Shown here piece by piece: positions 27,192 to 38,165 of a stretch of 59,391 nucleotides of DNA; position 1 is the first letter of the stretch; the number at the start of each line of letters is the position of its first letter. Origin of the DNA: Desulfuromonadales bacterium (GTDB lineage Bacteria; Desulfobacterota; Desulfuromonadia; Desulfuromonadales; Geopsychrobacteraceae); assembly GCA_019429255.1 (NCBI GenBank), contig JAHYIY010000015.1, positions 1-59,391 on the forward strand, read 5' to 3'. A model generated the notes under the pieces. It saw only the letters and a program-made list of their open reading frames with translations, was not told the origin of the DNA and did not search any database. The position numbers and the translations under genes are program-made.

Positions 27192-28364
27192 CTACGACAA
27201 TCTAATGACGGACAAAAAACTTTTACCATATGGGCATGTTAGCCCAAAGTTCTCGGCAAGGGTAGCGCCCAAATCAGCGAAACTGTCACGCACTCCCAGA
27301 GGTCTCGGATGATTCTGTGCCGGTGAATAAATCAGTAATGGAACATATTCGCGGGTGTGGTCGGTACCGGGAGTGACGGGATCGCAGCCATGATCTGCGG
27401 TAATCACCAGCAGATCGTCCGCTTCAAGGCGCGGCACCAGCTGCTCCAGCCAGCAATCCACTTCGACCAACGCCGCGGCAAACCCTTCGACATCACCCCG
27501 ATGCCCATACACCATATCAAAATCGACGAGATTCGCCATAATCAGGCCACTTGAAATCCGCTCCAGCGCCATAAGGATTTCCGCCATCCCCATGCGGTTG
27601 TCGGTTGTCGGGATATGATGTGTCAATCCCCTGCCGGCAAACAAATCACCGATTTTGCCAATGCCGCAGGTTGCAATCCCCTGTTTGTGGAGCAGATCAA
27701 GCAAGGTATCGGCAGGCGGCAGACAGGAGAAATCATGACGACCGCCGGTTCGATAAAAGGTATCTGAACTCTCACCGCGAAACGGACGGGCGATGACTCG
27801 ACAGATATTGTAAGGTTGCAGGACCTCAAAAGTAGCACGGCAGAGGTCGTAAAGCTGTGCCGGAGGGATGACATCTTCGTGGGCGGCAATCTGAAAAACC
27901 GAATCGGTGCTGGTATAAATGATCGGGCGCTTGCTGCGCAGGTGTTGTTCGCCGAGATCGCGCAGAATATCGGTTCCGCTGGCCGCGATATTGCCAAGAG
28001 GTCTGGTTCCGGCAATGGTGGTAAACAGATCGATAATGTCGGCTGGAAAGCCGGCAGGATAGGTCGCAAAGGGGCGTGAAAGTACCACACCGGTCAGTTC
28101 CCAATGACCGGTAACCGAGTCTTTGCCGGCACTGCGCTGCGCCATTTTTCCCCAGCAGGCCAGCGGCGCGGCAACGGCAGTAATCCCTGCAACCGGCACA
28201 ATACAGCCAAGACCGAGGCGCTCCAACTGCGGCAGAGAGATGCCGTTGACTCCGGCCGCTACATGTTGCAGCGTTGCCGCATCCTCATCGCCGTAGTTAG
28301 CGGCATCCGGCAACGCACCTACCCCGACACCATCAAGAACAATCAGCACAACCCGTTTGTACAT
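27192..28364 (-). CDS. deoB: phosphopentomutase
   Basis: 390 residues, alkaline-phosphatase-fold metalloenzyme: RVVLIVLDGVGVGALPDA (metal Asp), SAGKDSVTGHWEL (phosphothreonine site region, K-D-S/T), then LLVITADHGCDPVTPGTDHTRE with the second metal site. Interconverts (deoxy)ribose 1- and 5-phosphate in nucleoside salvage. Directly downstream of deoC, its pathway partner. Confidence 0.95.
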   Translation of the reverse strand: MYKRVVLIVLDGVGVGALPDAANYGDEDAATLQHVAAGVNGISLPQLERLGLGCIVPVAGITAVAAPLACWGKMAQRSAGKDSVTGHWELTGVVLSRPFATYPAGFPADIIDLFTTIAGTRPLGNIAASGTDILRDLGEQHLRSKRPIIYTSTDSVFQIAAHEDVIPPAQLYDLCRATFEVLQPYNICRVIARPFRGESSDTFYRTGGRHDFSCLPPADTLLDLLHKQGIATCGIGKIGDLFAGRGLTHHIPTTDNRMGMAEILMALERISSGLIMANLVDFDMVYGHRGDVEGFAAALVEVDCWLEQLVPRLEADDLLVITADHGCDPVTPGTDHTREYVPLLIYSPAQNHPRPLGVRDSFADLGATLAENFGLTCPYGKSFLSVIRLS

Positions 28365-28375
28365 GGACCCCCCGA

Positions 28376-29068
28376 TTAACCTGTCAGCGCGGACAATTCT
28401 CCGACAATCTTTACCCCCGCACTGGTGCCGATACGCGTTGCTCCGGCAGCAATCATCTCGCGGCAGGCCTTTAAGCTACGAATCCCCCCAGCGGCCTTGA
28501 CACCGATCTTGCCCCTGGCGATTTGTGCCAACAATTGCACATCCTCAAGCACGGCTCCTGAAGAGGCAAATCCGGTCGAGGTTTTCACATAAGTCGCGCC
28601 GGCGTTGATGACAGCCTGAGTAGCGGCGATTTTCTGCGCGGTGTCAAGATAACAACATTCAATAATGACCTTGACGCCGGCCTGTTGCGCTGCCATGACC
28701 ACCTGGGCGATTTCCTCTTCAAGACGATCCAGACGATGTTCCAGCAGATGATTCAAGGCGATCACCATGTCAATTTCTTCAGCACCGGCCGCTACCAGGT
28801 CGGCGCTCTCCTGAACTTTTTGCCGCAGGTTGTTGTAACCACAGGGAAAACCGACGACGCTGCCGACCTTTACTACCGAGCCATAAAGACGCTGTGCCGC
28901 CAGAGAAACCTGATTTGGTGGCACACAGACCGAGGCAAAACCGTATTCAACGGCCTCTTCGCACAAATCGATAATCTGTTGCGAAGTTACCGTTGGCAGC
29001 AGCAAGGTATGATCGATCAGGGCAGCCAGGGCGGCCGGAGAGTGCCGATCAGGTACGGTAGGAGGCAT
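28376..29068 (-). CDS. deoC: deoxyribose-phosphate aldolase
   Basis: 230 residues from the ATG at 29068 (MPPTVPDRHSPAALAALIDH); earlier in-frame starts give a leader unlike the family. Key parts: IDHTLLLPTVTSQQI, the catalytic YVKTSTGFASSGA (Schiff-base Lys) and IGVKAAGGIRSLKACREMI. Splits deoxyribose 5-phosphate to acetaldehyde and glyceraldehyde 3-phosphate. Overlaps the argJ end by 20 bases, so it is likely coupled; no strong Shine-Dalgarno is visible. Confidence 0.93.
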   Translation of the reverse strand: MPPTVPDRHSPAALAALIDHTLLLPTVTSQQIIDLCEEAVEYGFASVCVPPNQVSLAAQRLYGSVVKVGSVVGFPCGYNNLRQKVQESADLVAAGAEEIDMVIALNHLLEHRLDRLEEEIAQVVMAAQQAGVKVIIECCYLDTAQKIAATQAVINAGATYVKTSTGFASSGAVLEDVQLLAQIARGKIGVKAAGGIRSLKACREMIAAGATRIGTSAGVKIVGELSALTG

Positions 29069-30239
29069 TGATCTTGACATACTCATAATTGAGGTCCGAG
29101 GTATAGTAGCTGGCCTCCCCGGCCCCCAGATGCAGATCGATAGTGACGACAAAGTTCTGTTTTTTCAGAATGTCGCCGGCTTGCGCCTCATTGTCAGGAC
29201 CGATGGCCACGCCGTTTGCAACGATCGGGACATGATCAAAACAGATATCGATGCAACTCTGATCGAGATCGATTCCAGAATAACCGACCGCAGCAATGAT
29301 CCGTCCCCAGTTGGCATCTTCGCCAAAAAATGCCGTTTTCACCAAGGCAGAGGTTGCTACTGAACGGGCGGCAATCCGGGCGGCATGGGCATCTTTGGCA
29401 CCGACAACCTTGATCTGCACCATTTTCGTTGCCCCTTCACCGTCACTGACAATCATTTTGGCCAGGTCCAGCATCACCCGATTGAGATGATTGGCAAAAA
29501 CCGCCGCCTCTTCACTCCCCGGGCAAATCAGTCGTCCCCCGGCAGCACCATTGGCGAGCAGCAGAACGGTATCGTTGGTCGAGGTATCGCCGTCGACGGT
29601 AATTGAGTTGAAACTGTCAGCAACAGCAGAATCCAGCAGTTCCTGGAGAAATGCGCTGTCGATCCGGGCATCCGTCAGCACGAAACACAACATGGTCGCC
29701 ATATCAGGGTGAATCATTCCGGCCCCCTTGGCCAGACCGAGAATACTGTAGGGGTTATCACCCTGCTCTTTAGCACTGGCAATTTTTGTGAAGGCATCGG
29801 TTGTTATCATCGCTCGGGCAACCGCCTCGGCCTGGTCCGGACACAAGGCGGCAACCAGTTGCGAAATAGCGCGTTCAAACGGCGACAAGGGCAGGGGAAC
29901 ACCGATAACACCGGTCGACGAGACAGCAACCAGATCCGTGTCAATGGCCAATGCTGCAGCCGTTAAGGCTACCGTCTGCTCGGCAGCTGCGACCCCCTCT
30001 GCCCCGGTGCAGGCATTGGCGTTGCCGCTGTTGACAAGGATCGCCTGACACTGACCGGTAGCGATGCGCGGTCGCGTAACGAGCAAAGGCGCGGCAATCA
30101 CCCGGTTGCGGGTAAAGACCCCGGCACACTGGGCAGGAGAGTCGGAAACAATCAACGCCATATCCAGCTTGTTGGATTTTTTAATGCCGCTGGCTACAGC
30201 AGCAAAACGATACCCGGCCGGCAGTGCGTGCTCTGTCAT
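29049..30239 (-). CDS. argJ: ornithine acetyltransferase / glutamate N-acetyltransferase
   Basis: 396 residues. The self-cleavage site is KGAGMIHPDMATML, with T182 as nucleophile after cleavage between A181 and T182. Other family words: NANACTG, SSTGVIGVPLP and FFGEDANWGRI. Recycles the acetyl group from acetylornithine to glutamate in arginine synthesis. Start overlaps the upstream hybrid kinase stop by four bases (ATGA). The short N-acetyltransferase at 35975-36433 may supply the first acetylglutamate. Confidence 0.96.
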   Translation of the reverse strand: MTEHALPAGYRFAAVASGIKKSNKLDMALIVSDSPAQCAGVFTRNRVIAAPLLVTRPRIATGQCQAILVNSGNANACTGAEGVAAAEQTVALTAAALAIDTDLVAVSSTGVIGVPLPLSPFERAISQLVAALCPDQAEAVARAMITTDAFTKIASAKEQGDNPYSILGLAKGAGMIHPDMATMLCFVLTDARIDSAFLQELLDSAVADSFNSITVDGDTSTNDTVLLLANGAAGGRLICPGSEEAAVFANHLNRVMLDLAKMIVSDGEGATKMVQIKVVGAKDAHAARIAARSVATSALVKTAFFGEDANWGRIIAAVGYSGIDLDQSCIDICFDHVPIVANGVAIGPDNEAQAGDILKKQNFVVTIDLHLGAGEASYYTSDLNYEYVKINASYRT

Positions 30240-31951
30240 AAATCCCCCTTGAGGATGTTGTAGGTCTGTTCGGTTGGCAGCAGCAACCCGAAACTGGTGC
30301 CCTCTTCAGCGATCTCTTCGAGAAAGACATCGCCGAGCATCCGGTCAATCACAACCTTGGTCAACGCCAGACCAATGCCGACGCCGTGGGGTTTTTCCGT
30401 ATCGATGTTGCCCAGTTGGGTGTAGGAACCAAAGATGCTGTCAAGGGCTTCTACAGGGATCTTTTGCCCATCATTATAAACCTGCACATAGACATACTCA
30501 AGCCCGTCATGTTGCCGCAATCGTGCCCGGACGCGCAAACGACCACCGCGGCGGTTGAACTTCACCGCATTGTCAATCATGGCGTGAAACGCCATACCGA
30601 ATTTTTCCTGGTCGGCATAGATATCGGGAAGATCCTCTTCAATATCTATTTCTATTTCCAGCCCCAGATCCGTCATGCGCTTGCTGAAATATTGAAAGGC
30701 ATCTGCAATCGACCAGGGCACACCGAAGGCTTTCCAGCGCCAGATTTCACGTTCTGACTCGATGGAAAAGAGGCGCAGCATCCCGGTGATCAGACGTTCA
30801 AGACGCTCCCCCTCTTCGCGCACCTGTTTAAGATTTTCCTGCAACTCGCTGTCACTAAGTTTTTGATAAAAGGAGAGGGAGAGATCGATATAGCCCATGA
30901 TGGAAGTCAGCGGGGTTTTTAATTCGTGGGAGAGATTACAGACCAGCCGGGTACGTGCACGGTTTAACCTGACCAGATCTTCATTGGTACGTTCAAGTAT
31001 GGCGGTCTGCTGGCGCAGATGTCGCACCAGATCAAAGTTTTCCATAGCCAGCGCAACCTGACTGGCGATGGTCACCAGCAGGCTCTGATCTTCCAGATCA
31101 AAAGGCTCTCCGGAAACCTTATTGTTAACGTTGATAACACCGACGAGATTATCCCGAATAAAGATCGGCACCGACAACAACGATTGATTCTTGTATTTAT
31201 GGCTGCTATCCAGACTGGTAAAGCGCCGGTCTTTGTCGATATTAGTGACCAGAACCGGCTCGCCGGTAGCGACGACATGCCCGGAGATTCCTTCTCCCGA
31301 AGCAACCCGAACACTATTGGCAATGGCAGCATCCAGGCCACATGCCGAAGCAATGTGGAGCATACCGTCTTCTTTCAGGAGCATCAACGACGCCATTTCA
31401 ACCCCGGCAGATTGGACGATGGAGTCAAGAATCTGATCGAACAACTGTTGCAGATCGCCGCCACTGCTGGCGGTTTCACCAACCTTCTTCAGCAGTACCA
31501 GGTCCGCCATACGGCGCTGGGCTTCACGGCGGGCGTCATCCTGATGATGGCTGTGATAATAGGAGCTGACCCCCTGGCGGGCAATCTCGAGGACTTCATC
31601 CGGGGAAAAAGGCTGGGTCAGATAGTCGAGAGCACGTTCACGCAGCACCTGACGCAGAGTTTGGAAATCCTGCGCAGGTGAAAACATCACCACCTGAATT
31701 GCCGGGCTATGCTGGCGAATAAGACGCAGCACATCCATGCCGCCGGTGTCAGGCAGGGTCAGATCACAGAACACCAGACCGACATGGTGCTGATCGAGAA
31801 AACCGGCCATTCCCGCACCGCGATCAAGACACAGCAGCGGATACCGGTCAGTCGCCAGGATGTCCTTTAACACCTGAAGCGTCTGCGGCACCGCACTGAC
31901 GAGCAGAATAGCCGGAAGATCCTGAGTCCATTTTTGTCTTTGATCTGCCAT
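30236..31951 (-). CDS. receiver-GAF-histidine kinase hybrid
   Basis: 571 residues in the order receiver (about 13-130, D63 in LVFCDLTLPDTGG), GAF (about 165-315, ASLMLLKEDGMLHIAS and VPIFIRDNLVGVINV), HisKA (CNLSHELKTPLTSIMGY, His about 344) and HATPase (DNAVKFNRRGG N box, GVGIGLALTKVVI). No membrane segment, so a cytosolic sensor. The phosphorelay partner is not adjacent. Sits between secA and argJ, whose functions give no hint. Confidence 0.88.
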   Translation of the reverse strand: MADQRQKWTQDLPAILLVSAVPQTLQVLKDILATDRYPLLCLDRGAGMAGFLDQHHVGLVFCDLTLPDTGGMDVLRLIRQHSPAIQVVMFSPAQDFQTLRQVLRERALDYLTQPFSPDEVLEIARQGVSSYYHSHHQDDARREAQRRMADLVLLKKVGETASSGGDLQQLFDQILDSIVQSAGVEMASLMLLKEDGMLHIASACGLDAAIANSVRVASGEGISGHVVATGEPVLVTNIDKDRRFTSLDSSHKYKNQSLLSVPIFIRDNLVGVINVNNKVSGEPFDLEDQSLLVTIASQVALAMENFDLVRHLRQQTAILERTNEDLVRLNRARTRLVCNLSHELKTPLTSIMGYIDLSLSFYQKLSDSELQENLKQVREEGERLERLITGMLRLFSIESEREIWRWKAFGVPWSIADAFQYFSKRMTDLGLEIEIDIEEDLPDIYADQEKFGMAFHAMIDNAVKFNRRGGRLRVRARLRQHDGLEYVYVQVYNDGQKIPVEALDSIFGSYTQLGNIDTEKPHGVGIGLALTKVVIDRMLGDVFLEEIAEEGTSFGLLLPTEQTYNILKGDL

Positions 31952-31982
31952 CAGCGTATCTTTTCAGCACGAAAGAAAGGGT

Positions 31983-34673
31983 TCACCTACCGCAGCATTT
32001 TTTATATTTCCGGCCACTGCCGCAGGGACAAGGATCGTTGCGCCCGACTTTTTCTTCATCGCGCGTGATGGGTGTTTTCCCCTGCTCTTCACTGTCTGAG
32101 CGATTCATGATGATCTTGCGGCGCCGCTGTTCTGCCTCAAGCTGTTCCACATCCTGCTGGCGCGCCAACTGAATGCGGTAAATCTTCTGGATAACCTCCT
32201 GGCGCACCCGCCCCATCATCTCCATAAACAGGGCATAAGCTTCACGCTTGTACTCCTGTTTGGGGTTTTTCTGGCCATAACCGCGCAGACCGATCCCCTG
32301 TTTGAGGTGGTCGATCGACAGCAGGTGATCCTTCCATTGGGAATCAAGGGCCTGCAGTAACAGCACCCGCATCAACTGTTGCATCACTTCCGGGGTAAAT
32401 TCTTCAGCCTTCTCTTCCAGACGCCGGTGTGCCAGATTTTTCAGCTGTGTTTCCAAAGCCGCGCGGGTAATGGTGTCACGATCAAGCGTCGTTAGCTCCG
32501 GCATGAAATAGAACTGATTGAAGAAATCCTCGGTTAGACGAACCCAGTCCCATTCTCTGGCCGGGGTTTTGTCGGGGCAAAAAGAAGCGATCATATCTTC
32601 AACGGTTTCGTTGACAATACTCACATAGGTATCTTCGAGCTGTTCACCAGCCAGTACTTCGCGGCGCTGGGTATAGACTACCTCACGCTGCTTGTTCATG
32701 ACATCGTCGTATTCAATCAGATGTTTCCGAATGTCAAAGTTGTGGGATTCGACCTTGCGTTGGGCATTTTCAATTGCTTTGCTGATCATGCCGTGTTCGA
32801 TCGGCTCCCCTTCAGGAATCTTCAGCTTGTCCATGACATAGGCAACGCGCTGGGAACCGAATATGCGCAGCAGATCATCTTCGAGGCTCAAATAGAAACG
32901 GCTTTGACCGGGATCGCCCTGACGCCCGGAACGACCGCGTAGCTGGTTGTCGATACGCCGTGATTCATGACGCTCGGTACCAAGGATATAGAGTCCGCCG
33001 GCGGCAAGCACTTCTTCGCGCTCAGCGCGACAGCGGTCAACATACCCAGGCAGCAACTCGTCATAACATGCCTGTGGATTTTCGGCCGTAGCTGCTTCGC
33101 TGCGGGCCAGCATCTCCGGATTGCCGCCCAGAACAATGTCGGTTCCACGACCGGCCATGTTGGTAGCAATAGTGACTGAGCCCTTGCGTCCGGCCTGGGC
33201 GACAATAAAGGCTTCGCGTTCATGCTTTTTGGCATTCAGTACGTGGTGCGGAACACCGCGTTTTTTCAGATGTTCGGAGAGAAGTTCCGATTTTTCAATG
33301 GAAATGGTGCCGACCAGTACCGGTTGGCCACGCTGATGACAATCAATAATATCTTCGACCGTCGCCAAAAATTTCTCCTTGACGGTTTTATAGATCACAT
33401 CGGATTTATCGATCCGCTGCATTGGCCGATTGGTCGGTATCACCACCACTTCGAGCTTGTAGATTTCCTGGAATTCTGCTGCCTCGGTATCGGCGGTACC
33501 GGTCATCCCCGCCAGTTTTTTGTACATGCGGAAGTAGTTCTGAAAGGTGATAGTCGCCAGGGTCTGATTTTCATTGGCAATTTTCACCCCCTCCTTCGCT
33601 TCCACCGCTTGATGCAGGCCATCACTCCAACGCCGGCCCGGCATCAAACGACCGGTAAACTCGTCAACAATATGTACTTCACCTTCATTGACGACATAAT
33701 CGACATCGCGTTCAAACAGGGCGTGAGCCTTGAGGGCCTGATTGACGTGATGGACCAGCTCAATATTACCAGGCTCGTAGAGATTATCGACATTCAGCAG
33801 CTGTTCTACCTTGGCGACACCCTGTTCGGTCAGAGCGGCAGACTTGGCCTTTTCATCGACGGTATAATCTCCGGTGTGACGCTTGACCGTCTGACCGATC
33901 TTGCCGTCACGCTCTTCGATAACCTCCCCTTTTTGCAAACGCGGGATGATCCGGTTGACGTTGTAATACAGATCACTGGATGATTCGCTGGGACCGGAGA
34001 TAATCAACGGAGTTCTGGCTTCGTCAATCAGGATCGAGTCGACCTCATCGACAATGGCATAATGCAACTCGCGCTGAACATAATCCTCCAGGGCGAATTT
34101 CATGTTGTCGCGCAGATAATCGAAGCCAAATTCATTATTGGTGCCGTAGGTGATATCAGCGCCATAAGCCACCTTGCGCTGGGCATCGGTGAGTCCATGG
34201 ACGATACAGTCCACGCTCAACCCCAGAAAGCGGTAGATGGTTCCCATCCACTCGGCATCGCGGCGCGCCAGATAATCGTTGACAGTAACGACATGCACAC
34301 CCTTCCCCACCAGGGCATTCAGATAGATCGGCAGGGTCGACATCAGGGTCTTACCCTCACCGGTTTTCATTTCGGCGATTTTGCCATCGTTGAGAACCAT
34401 ACCGCCTATCAACTGAACATCAAAATGGCGCAGACCAAGAACACGCTTGCTCGCTTCACGCACGACAGCAAAAGCTTCAGGCAGTAACTGGTTAAGTTCC
34501 TCGCCATTGGCTAATCGCTGACGGAATTCAAGGGTTTTATGCTGCAGTTGATCATCGCTTAGCTGCTCGAATTCAGGCTCAAGAGCGTTGATTTTTTCAA
34601 CCTGTGGCTGCAGTTTTTTCAGATTGCGTTCGTTCTTATTACCGATGACTTTAACCAGGAGGTGACGAATCAT
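31983..34673 (-). CDS. secA: preprotein translocase ATPase SecA
   Basis: 896 residues from the ATG at 34673 ([16 protein letters not shown]) with GGAG about 10 bases upstream; ten more residues would be added by a more distal start. Walker [13 protein letters not shown]-type [15 protein letters not shown], the preprotein-binding and HWD regions, [13 protein letters not shown], and the C-terminal zinc motif [13 protein letters not shown]. Pushes unfolded preproteins through SecYEG. Confidence 0.97.
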   Translation of the reverse strand: MIRHLLVKVIGNKNERNLKKLQPQVEKINALEPEFEQLSDDQLQHKTLEFRQRLANGEELNQLLPEAFAVVREASKRVLGLRHFDVQLIGGMVLNDGKIAEMKTGEGKTLMSTLPIYLNALVGKGVHVVTVNDYLARRDAEWMGTIYRFLGLSVDCIVHGLTDAQRKVAYGADITYGTNNEFGFDYLRDNMKFALEDYVQRELHYAIVDEVDSILIDEARTPLIISGPSESSSDLYYNVNRIIPRLQKGEVIEERDGKIGQTVKRHTGDYTVDEKAKSAALTEQGVAKVEQLLNVDNLYEPGNIELVHHVNQALKAHALFERDVDYVVNEGEVHIVDEFTGRLMPGRRWSDGLHQAVEAKEGVKIANENQTLATITFQNYFRMYKKLAGMTGTADTEAAEFQEIYKLEVVVIPTNRPMQRIDKSDVIYKTVKEKFLATVEDIIDCHQRGQPVLVGTISIEKSELLSEHLKKRGVPHHVLNAKKHEREAFIVAQAGRKGSVTIATNMAGRGTDIVLGGNPEMLARSEAATAENPQACYDELLPGYVDRCRAEREEVLAAGGLYILGTERHESRRIDNQLRGRSGRQGDPGQSRFYLSLEDDLLRIFGSQRVAYVMDKLKIPEGEPIEHGMISKAIENAQRKVESHNFDIRKHLIEYDDVMNKQREVVYTQRREVLAGEQLEDTYVSIVNETVEDMIASFCPDKTPAREWDWVRLTEDFFNQFYFMPELTTLDRDTITRAALETQLKNLAHRRLEEKAEEFTPEVMQQLMRVLLLQALDSQWKDHLLSIDHLKQGIGLRGYGQKNPKQEYKREAYALFMEMMGRVRQEVIQKIYRIQLARQQDVEQLEAEQRRRKIIMNRSDSEEQGKTPITRDEEKVGRNDPCPCGSGRKYKKCCGR

Positions 34674-34728
34674 GTGAGGTACAACTCCAATGAGCATCAA
34701 CAAAAAAGCTGATACGAAAAAAATTAAG

Positions 34729-34867
34729 TATCTGTTCAGCAGCCACGTTGCATGGGATCGGAGCTACCAAGACAAGGGCGTCTGTCGCCATGGACGGCGA
34801 CAATCGAACGGCCATGGACGGCGCAAAGTGTCCCTTGATGTGATTACCCTGATCCCTGCTGAACAGA
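34729..34867. repeat. short inverted-repeat element, copy C (MITE-like)
   Basis: 139 bases with ends TATCTGTTCAGCAG and CTGCTGAACAGATT, and twin internal palindromes GTCGCCATGGACGGCGAC (34784-34801) and GGCCATGGACGGC (about 34810-34822). Alignable along its length to the reverse complement of copy A (6258-6410), including AAGGG, TCCCTTGA and GATCC words. It lies between the M23 peptidase and secA; the remainder of 34674-35025 has no recognisable signal. Confidence 0.8.
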
Positions 34868-35025
34868 TTGAAAAATGAATTCACAAGGGGACAAAAGGGA
34901 CGTCACCGTTGCTGAACGGCGGCATAGTAACACATGGCAAGAAGGGCTCACAAGCACTAATGGGCATTATCAAAAGAAGGGAAAATGACTACAAAAACAC
35001 TAAAATTGCTTAAAAAATAAGGAGT

Positions 35026-35895
35026 CTACAGAAAAGTCCGGGGATTGATGGGGACACCATTTAGATGAACCTCATAATGCAGGTGCGGTCCGGTGGAAGT
35101 ACCGGTGTTCCCAACCTGGGCAATGCGCTCCCCACGCTTGACGCGCTGACCTACTTTGACCAGGTTTCTTGAGTTATGGGCATAGAGGGTTTGATAGCCG
35201 TAACCGTGATCGATGACCAGGTTATTGCCATAGGTCGGTGAATATCCCGCCCGGGCAATGATACCATCAGCCGTGGCAGTCACCGAAGTACCGATATTGG
35301 CAGCGATATCAAGCCCGTCATGCATCACTGTGCGGCCATTAAAGGGGGATTTGCGCTCTCCAAAGTAGGAGGAGAGCCAGCCACGGGTCGGCCAGCCTTT
35401 GGGAGTCGAGCGACTGATGGAAATTTGATCGTTGAGCAGGTTGCGAACATCCTGTTGTGCCTGGCGACGCAATTCAATGTCGATCTGGAGGGCATTGATC
35501 TGTTGTTGAATCTCGCTGAGCGACAAATTGTCCCTATCAGGCTGTCCACCCATAGCCACGGGAATCAGACGTCTATCATCTTCAAGGTTGGCCAATTGAC
35601 GTATACGTGCTTCAGATACTTCCAGCGAGGCGAGATCCTGCTGCAAACGTTCGACATCGAGAACCAGACGTTGCAAATTCTGACGTTGATCACTGGTTTC
35701 AACACGCAGACGCTGTAATTCCTCGAACTCAATCTGGAGTGATACATAGTTCCAGGCAAAAAATAAAAAAAGCACTCCCCCGAGCAGCAGTGAGCAAAGG
35801 GTAAAACCCAGGAAAGTTTTTCTGATGCGTAAAGATCTCACCCTGCTTCCCGACGCGGAAACAAGGATCAACTTTAAGTATCTGGATTTAACCAT
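35026..35895 (-). CDS. membrane-anchored M23 (LytM) peptidase-like protein
   Basis: 289 residues: cytoplasmic basic start, one membrane anchor (about 28-50), coiled coil (about 52-105, FEELQRLRVETSDQRQNLQR), and a C-terminal LytM domain with GRTVMHDGLDIA (H..D) and GPHLHYEVHLNG (HxH). The Zn ligands H, D and H look complete, so it may be an active cell-wall endopeptidase or, like some coiled-coil LytM proteins, an amidase activator. AAGGAA before the ATG. Confidence 0.9.
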   Translation of the reverse strand: MVKSRYLKLILVSASGSRVRSLRIRKTFLGFTLCSLLLGGVLFLFFAWNYVSLQIEFEELQRLRVETSDQRQNLQRLVLDVERLQQDLASLEVSEARIRQLANLEDDRRLIPVAMGGQPDRDNLSLSEIQQQINALQIDIELRRQAQQDVRNLLNDQISISRSTPKGWPTRGWLSSYFGERKSPFNGRTVMHDGLDIAANIGTSVTATADGIIARAGYSPTYGNNLVIDHGYGYQTLYAHNSRNLVKVGQRVKRGERIAQVGNTGTSTGPHLHYEVHLNGVPINPRTFL

Positions 35896-35974
35896 CTTGT
35901 TCCTTACGGACAGCGAATCAACGATTTTTTAAGCTCTCGAATAATTATTACAGCACACTAATATCATAAAAATG

Positions 35975-36433
35975 TCAGAGATCCAAGACATTTATTGCCA
36001 AGGCAAATTCATCGCAATCCGGAAATTTAACACAGTTAATACAATCGCCCCAAACCTTTTGTGGCAATTGTGCCTTATCAATTTCGACGAACCCGAGTTT
36101 TTTAAAAAATTCAGGCTGATAGGTCAGGGCAAAAACCTTCTGCAAACCGAGGTCTTTGGCTTCATAAAGACATTTTTCAACAATTTGCCTACCGATCCCC
36201 TTGCCATACTGTCCCGGTACCACCGCCAACGAGCGAACTTCGGCGAGATTTTCCCAGCAGATTGCCAGAGCGCCGATACCAAGGATCTGCCCATCTTCTT
36301 CGTAGACATAAAAATCACGAATAGAATCATATATGGCCGCCAGAGAACGGCCAAGCAGCTGTCCCTCTTTGGCATAGGTCAGCAACAGCTGATGGATAGT
36401 TCGCGCATCGGGAATTCGGGCACGACGGATCAT
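35975..36433 (-). CDS. GNAT N-acetyltransferase, short ArgA type
   Basis: 152 residues, one GNAT domain: MIRRARIPDARTIHQLLLTY, EVRSLAVVPGQYGKGIGRQI (acetyl-CoA loop Q/G-x-G-x-G/A) and a C-terminal CINCVKFPDCDEFALAI with three Cys. That tail is typical of stand-alone bacterial N-acetylglutamate synthases, the first step of arginine synthesis, and argJ is in the same gene run. The substrate is inferred. GAAGGAG precedes the start. Confidence 0.8.
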   Translation of the reverse strand: MIRRARIPDARTIHQLLLTYAKEGQLLGRSLAAIYDSIRDFYVYEEDGQILGIGALAICWENLAEVRSLAVVPGQYGKGIGRQIVEKCLYEAKDLGLQKVFALTYQPEFFKKLGFVEIDKAQLPQKVWGDCINCVKFPDCDEFALAINVLDL

Positions 36434-36456
36434 CTTCTACTCCTTCAATAAGCGGA

Positions 36457-38133
36457 TCAGTTGATAACGGGGCGCTGCGACAGACCGATCAGCTCGCGGG
36501 CATGAATGTGCGCCTGTTCGCCAACGTGGGAACCACCAAGCATGCGGGCTATTTCCCGCTCGCGCTCAGCGTTACGGAGACATTCGACCAGAGTCGTCGT
36601 GCGGTCGCCCGCAGTAGTTTTACTGACCCGGTAATGGTGATCGGCAAAAGACGCCACTTGCGGCAGATGGGTCACACAGAGCACTTGAATATCACGCCCG
36701 GTACGCCGGATCTTTTCGCCGACCGCAGTGGCGGCCTCGCCACCGATGCCGGCATCGACTTCATCAAATATCAGACTGATCAGGTCGTCACCTACCGGCG
36801 CACAGCGCCGCAACGCCAGCATAATCCGCGACAGCTCACCGCCCGAAGCAATCTTTGACAGGGGCTGTGCCTGTTCGCCGGGATTAGCGGCAAGATAAAA
36901 TTCACCACGCTCCAGGCCATCAGGGCCCGGCTGCTCCAGCCTGGTCAAACGTAGTTCAAAACGCGCCTGGGGCATGGTTAGTTCCGCCAACTGCAATTCA
37001 ACCGCCGCAGCCAACTGCTGCGCAGCCTGTTGACGTTTAATACTCAGGGTATTGGCAGCAACAATGAGTGCCCGCTGCTGTTCATCACAATGACGCTGCA
37101 GATCTTCGCGCCGCGACTCCCCCGCCGTCAGCTCATCTAATTCCTGCCGGGTGCGCTGTTCGAAAGCAATCAATTCGTCCAGGGTCGGGGCATACTTGCG
37201 CTTGAGCCGTTCAAGCAGGGCCAGGCGCTCTTCCACCTGTTCTTGCCGATGCGGTTCAAATTCCAGCTTTTCACCGTAATCACGCAACTGCAGCGCGACA
37301 TCTTCCAGATTATACAGGCTTTCACGCAAGCGTTCAGACAAGCCGCCAAGCAGCGGGTCAATAGCGCGCAGGCCATCAAGCTGAGCGGCGATGGTGCCAA
37401 CCTGTTCGCAGACCGACTGCTCATTGGCGTAGAGGGTTGCGTAGCCACCGCTACTGGTCAGGGTCAACTTCTCAGCATATTGCAACAGCCGGCGTTCCTG
37501 GTCCAGCTCAACATCCTCTGCCGGTTGCAGTCTGGCATCGACGAGCTCCTGCTGAACAAAAGACAGGTAATCAATACGCTGCCGGCGTTCTCGCAGTGCG
37601 GCTTCAAACCGGGCAAGGTCATTTTGCAAATGGCAATAGTCTTTATAGATCAGCTGGTAGGCCGTCAGTTCCGGTACCAATCCGGCAAACTCATCAAGCA
37701 GAGTCAGGTGCATTTCCGGACGCTGCAGGGATTGATGCTCATGCTGACCGTAAATATTCACCAGATCGCCAATCAATTCGCGCAGCTGCCCCACCGGTAC
37801 CAGCGTGCCATTGACAAAGGCTCGATTCTTCCCGGAACGCGAGAGGGTCCGGCGCACAACCAGTTCATCGTCAACGGGTAATTCAGCGGCACGTAAGCGT
37901 TGGCGGAGCGGCGCTTGCGGGGGCAGACTGAATACCGCTTCCACCTCGGCACTCTCGGCGTCGGTACGGATCACTTCACCACGCGCACGACCACCCAGCA
38001 ACAGATTCACCGCATCAATGATAATTGATTTGCCGGCTCCGGTTTCTCCGGTCAGTACGGTAAAACCGGACTCAAAGGTGACATGCAGTTGTTCGATAAT
38101 GGCGAAATTTTTGATGATCAGATCTGTCATCAT
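36457..38133 (-). CDS. recN: DNA repair ATPase RecN
   Basis: 558 residues, SMC-like: Walker A TGETGAGKSIIIDA, long central coiled coil, ABC signature LSKIASGGELSRIML, Walker B LISLIFDEVDAGIGG and the D/H-loop LCVTHLPQVASF. Acts in recombinational repair of double-strand breaks. Start at 38133 or the adjacent Met at 38130; 32 bases after nadK, likely the same transcript. Confidence 0.96.
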   Translation of the reverse strand: MMTDLIIKNFAIIEQLHVTFESGFTVLTGETGAGKSIIIDAVNLLLGGRARGEVIRTDAESAEVEAVFSLPPQAPLRQRLRAAELPVDDELVVRRTLSRSGKNRAFVNGTLVPVGQLRELIGDLVNIYGQHEHQSLQRPEMHLTLLDEFAGLVPELTAYQLIYKDYCHLQNDLARFEAALRERRQRIDYLSFVQQELVDARLQPAEDVELDQERRLLQYAEKLTLTSSGGYATLYANEQSVCEQVGTIAAQLDGLRAIDPLLGGLSERLRESLYNLEDVALQLRDYGEKLEFEPHRQEQVEERLALLERLKRKYAPTLDELIAFEQRTRQELDELTAGESRREDLQRHCDEQQRALIVAANTLSIKRQQAAQQLAAAVELQLAELTMPQARFELRLTRLEQPGPDGLERGEFYLAANPGEQAQPLSKIASGGELSRIMLALRRCAPVGDDLISLIFDEVDAGIGGEAATAVGEKIRRTGRDIQVLCVTHLPQVASFADHHYRVSKTTAGDRTTTLVECLRNAEREREIARMLGGSHVGEQAHIHARELIGLSQRPVIN

Positions 38134-38165
38134 CTTTGCAATCGGTCTCCACGGGAAAATTACTT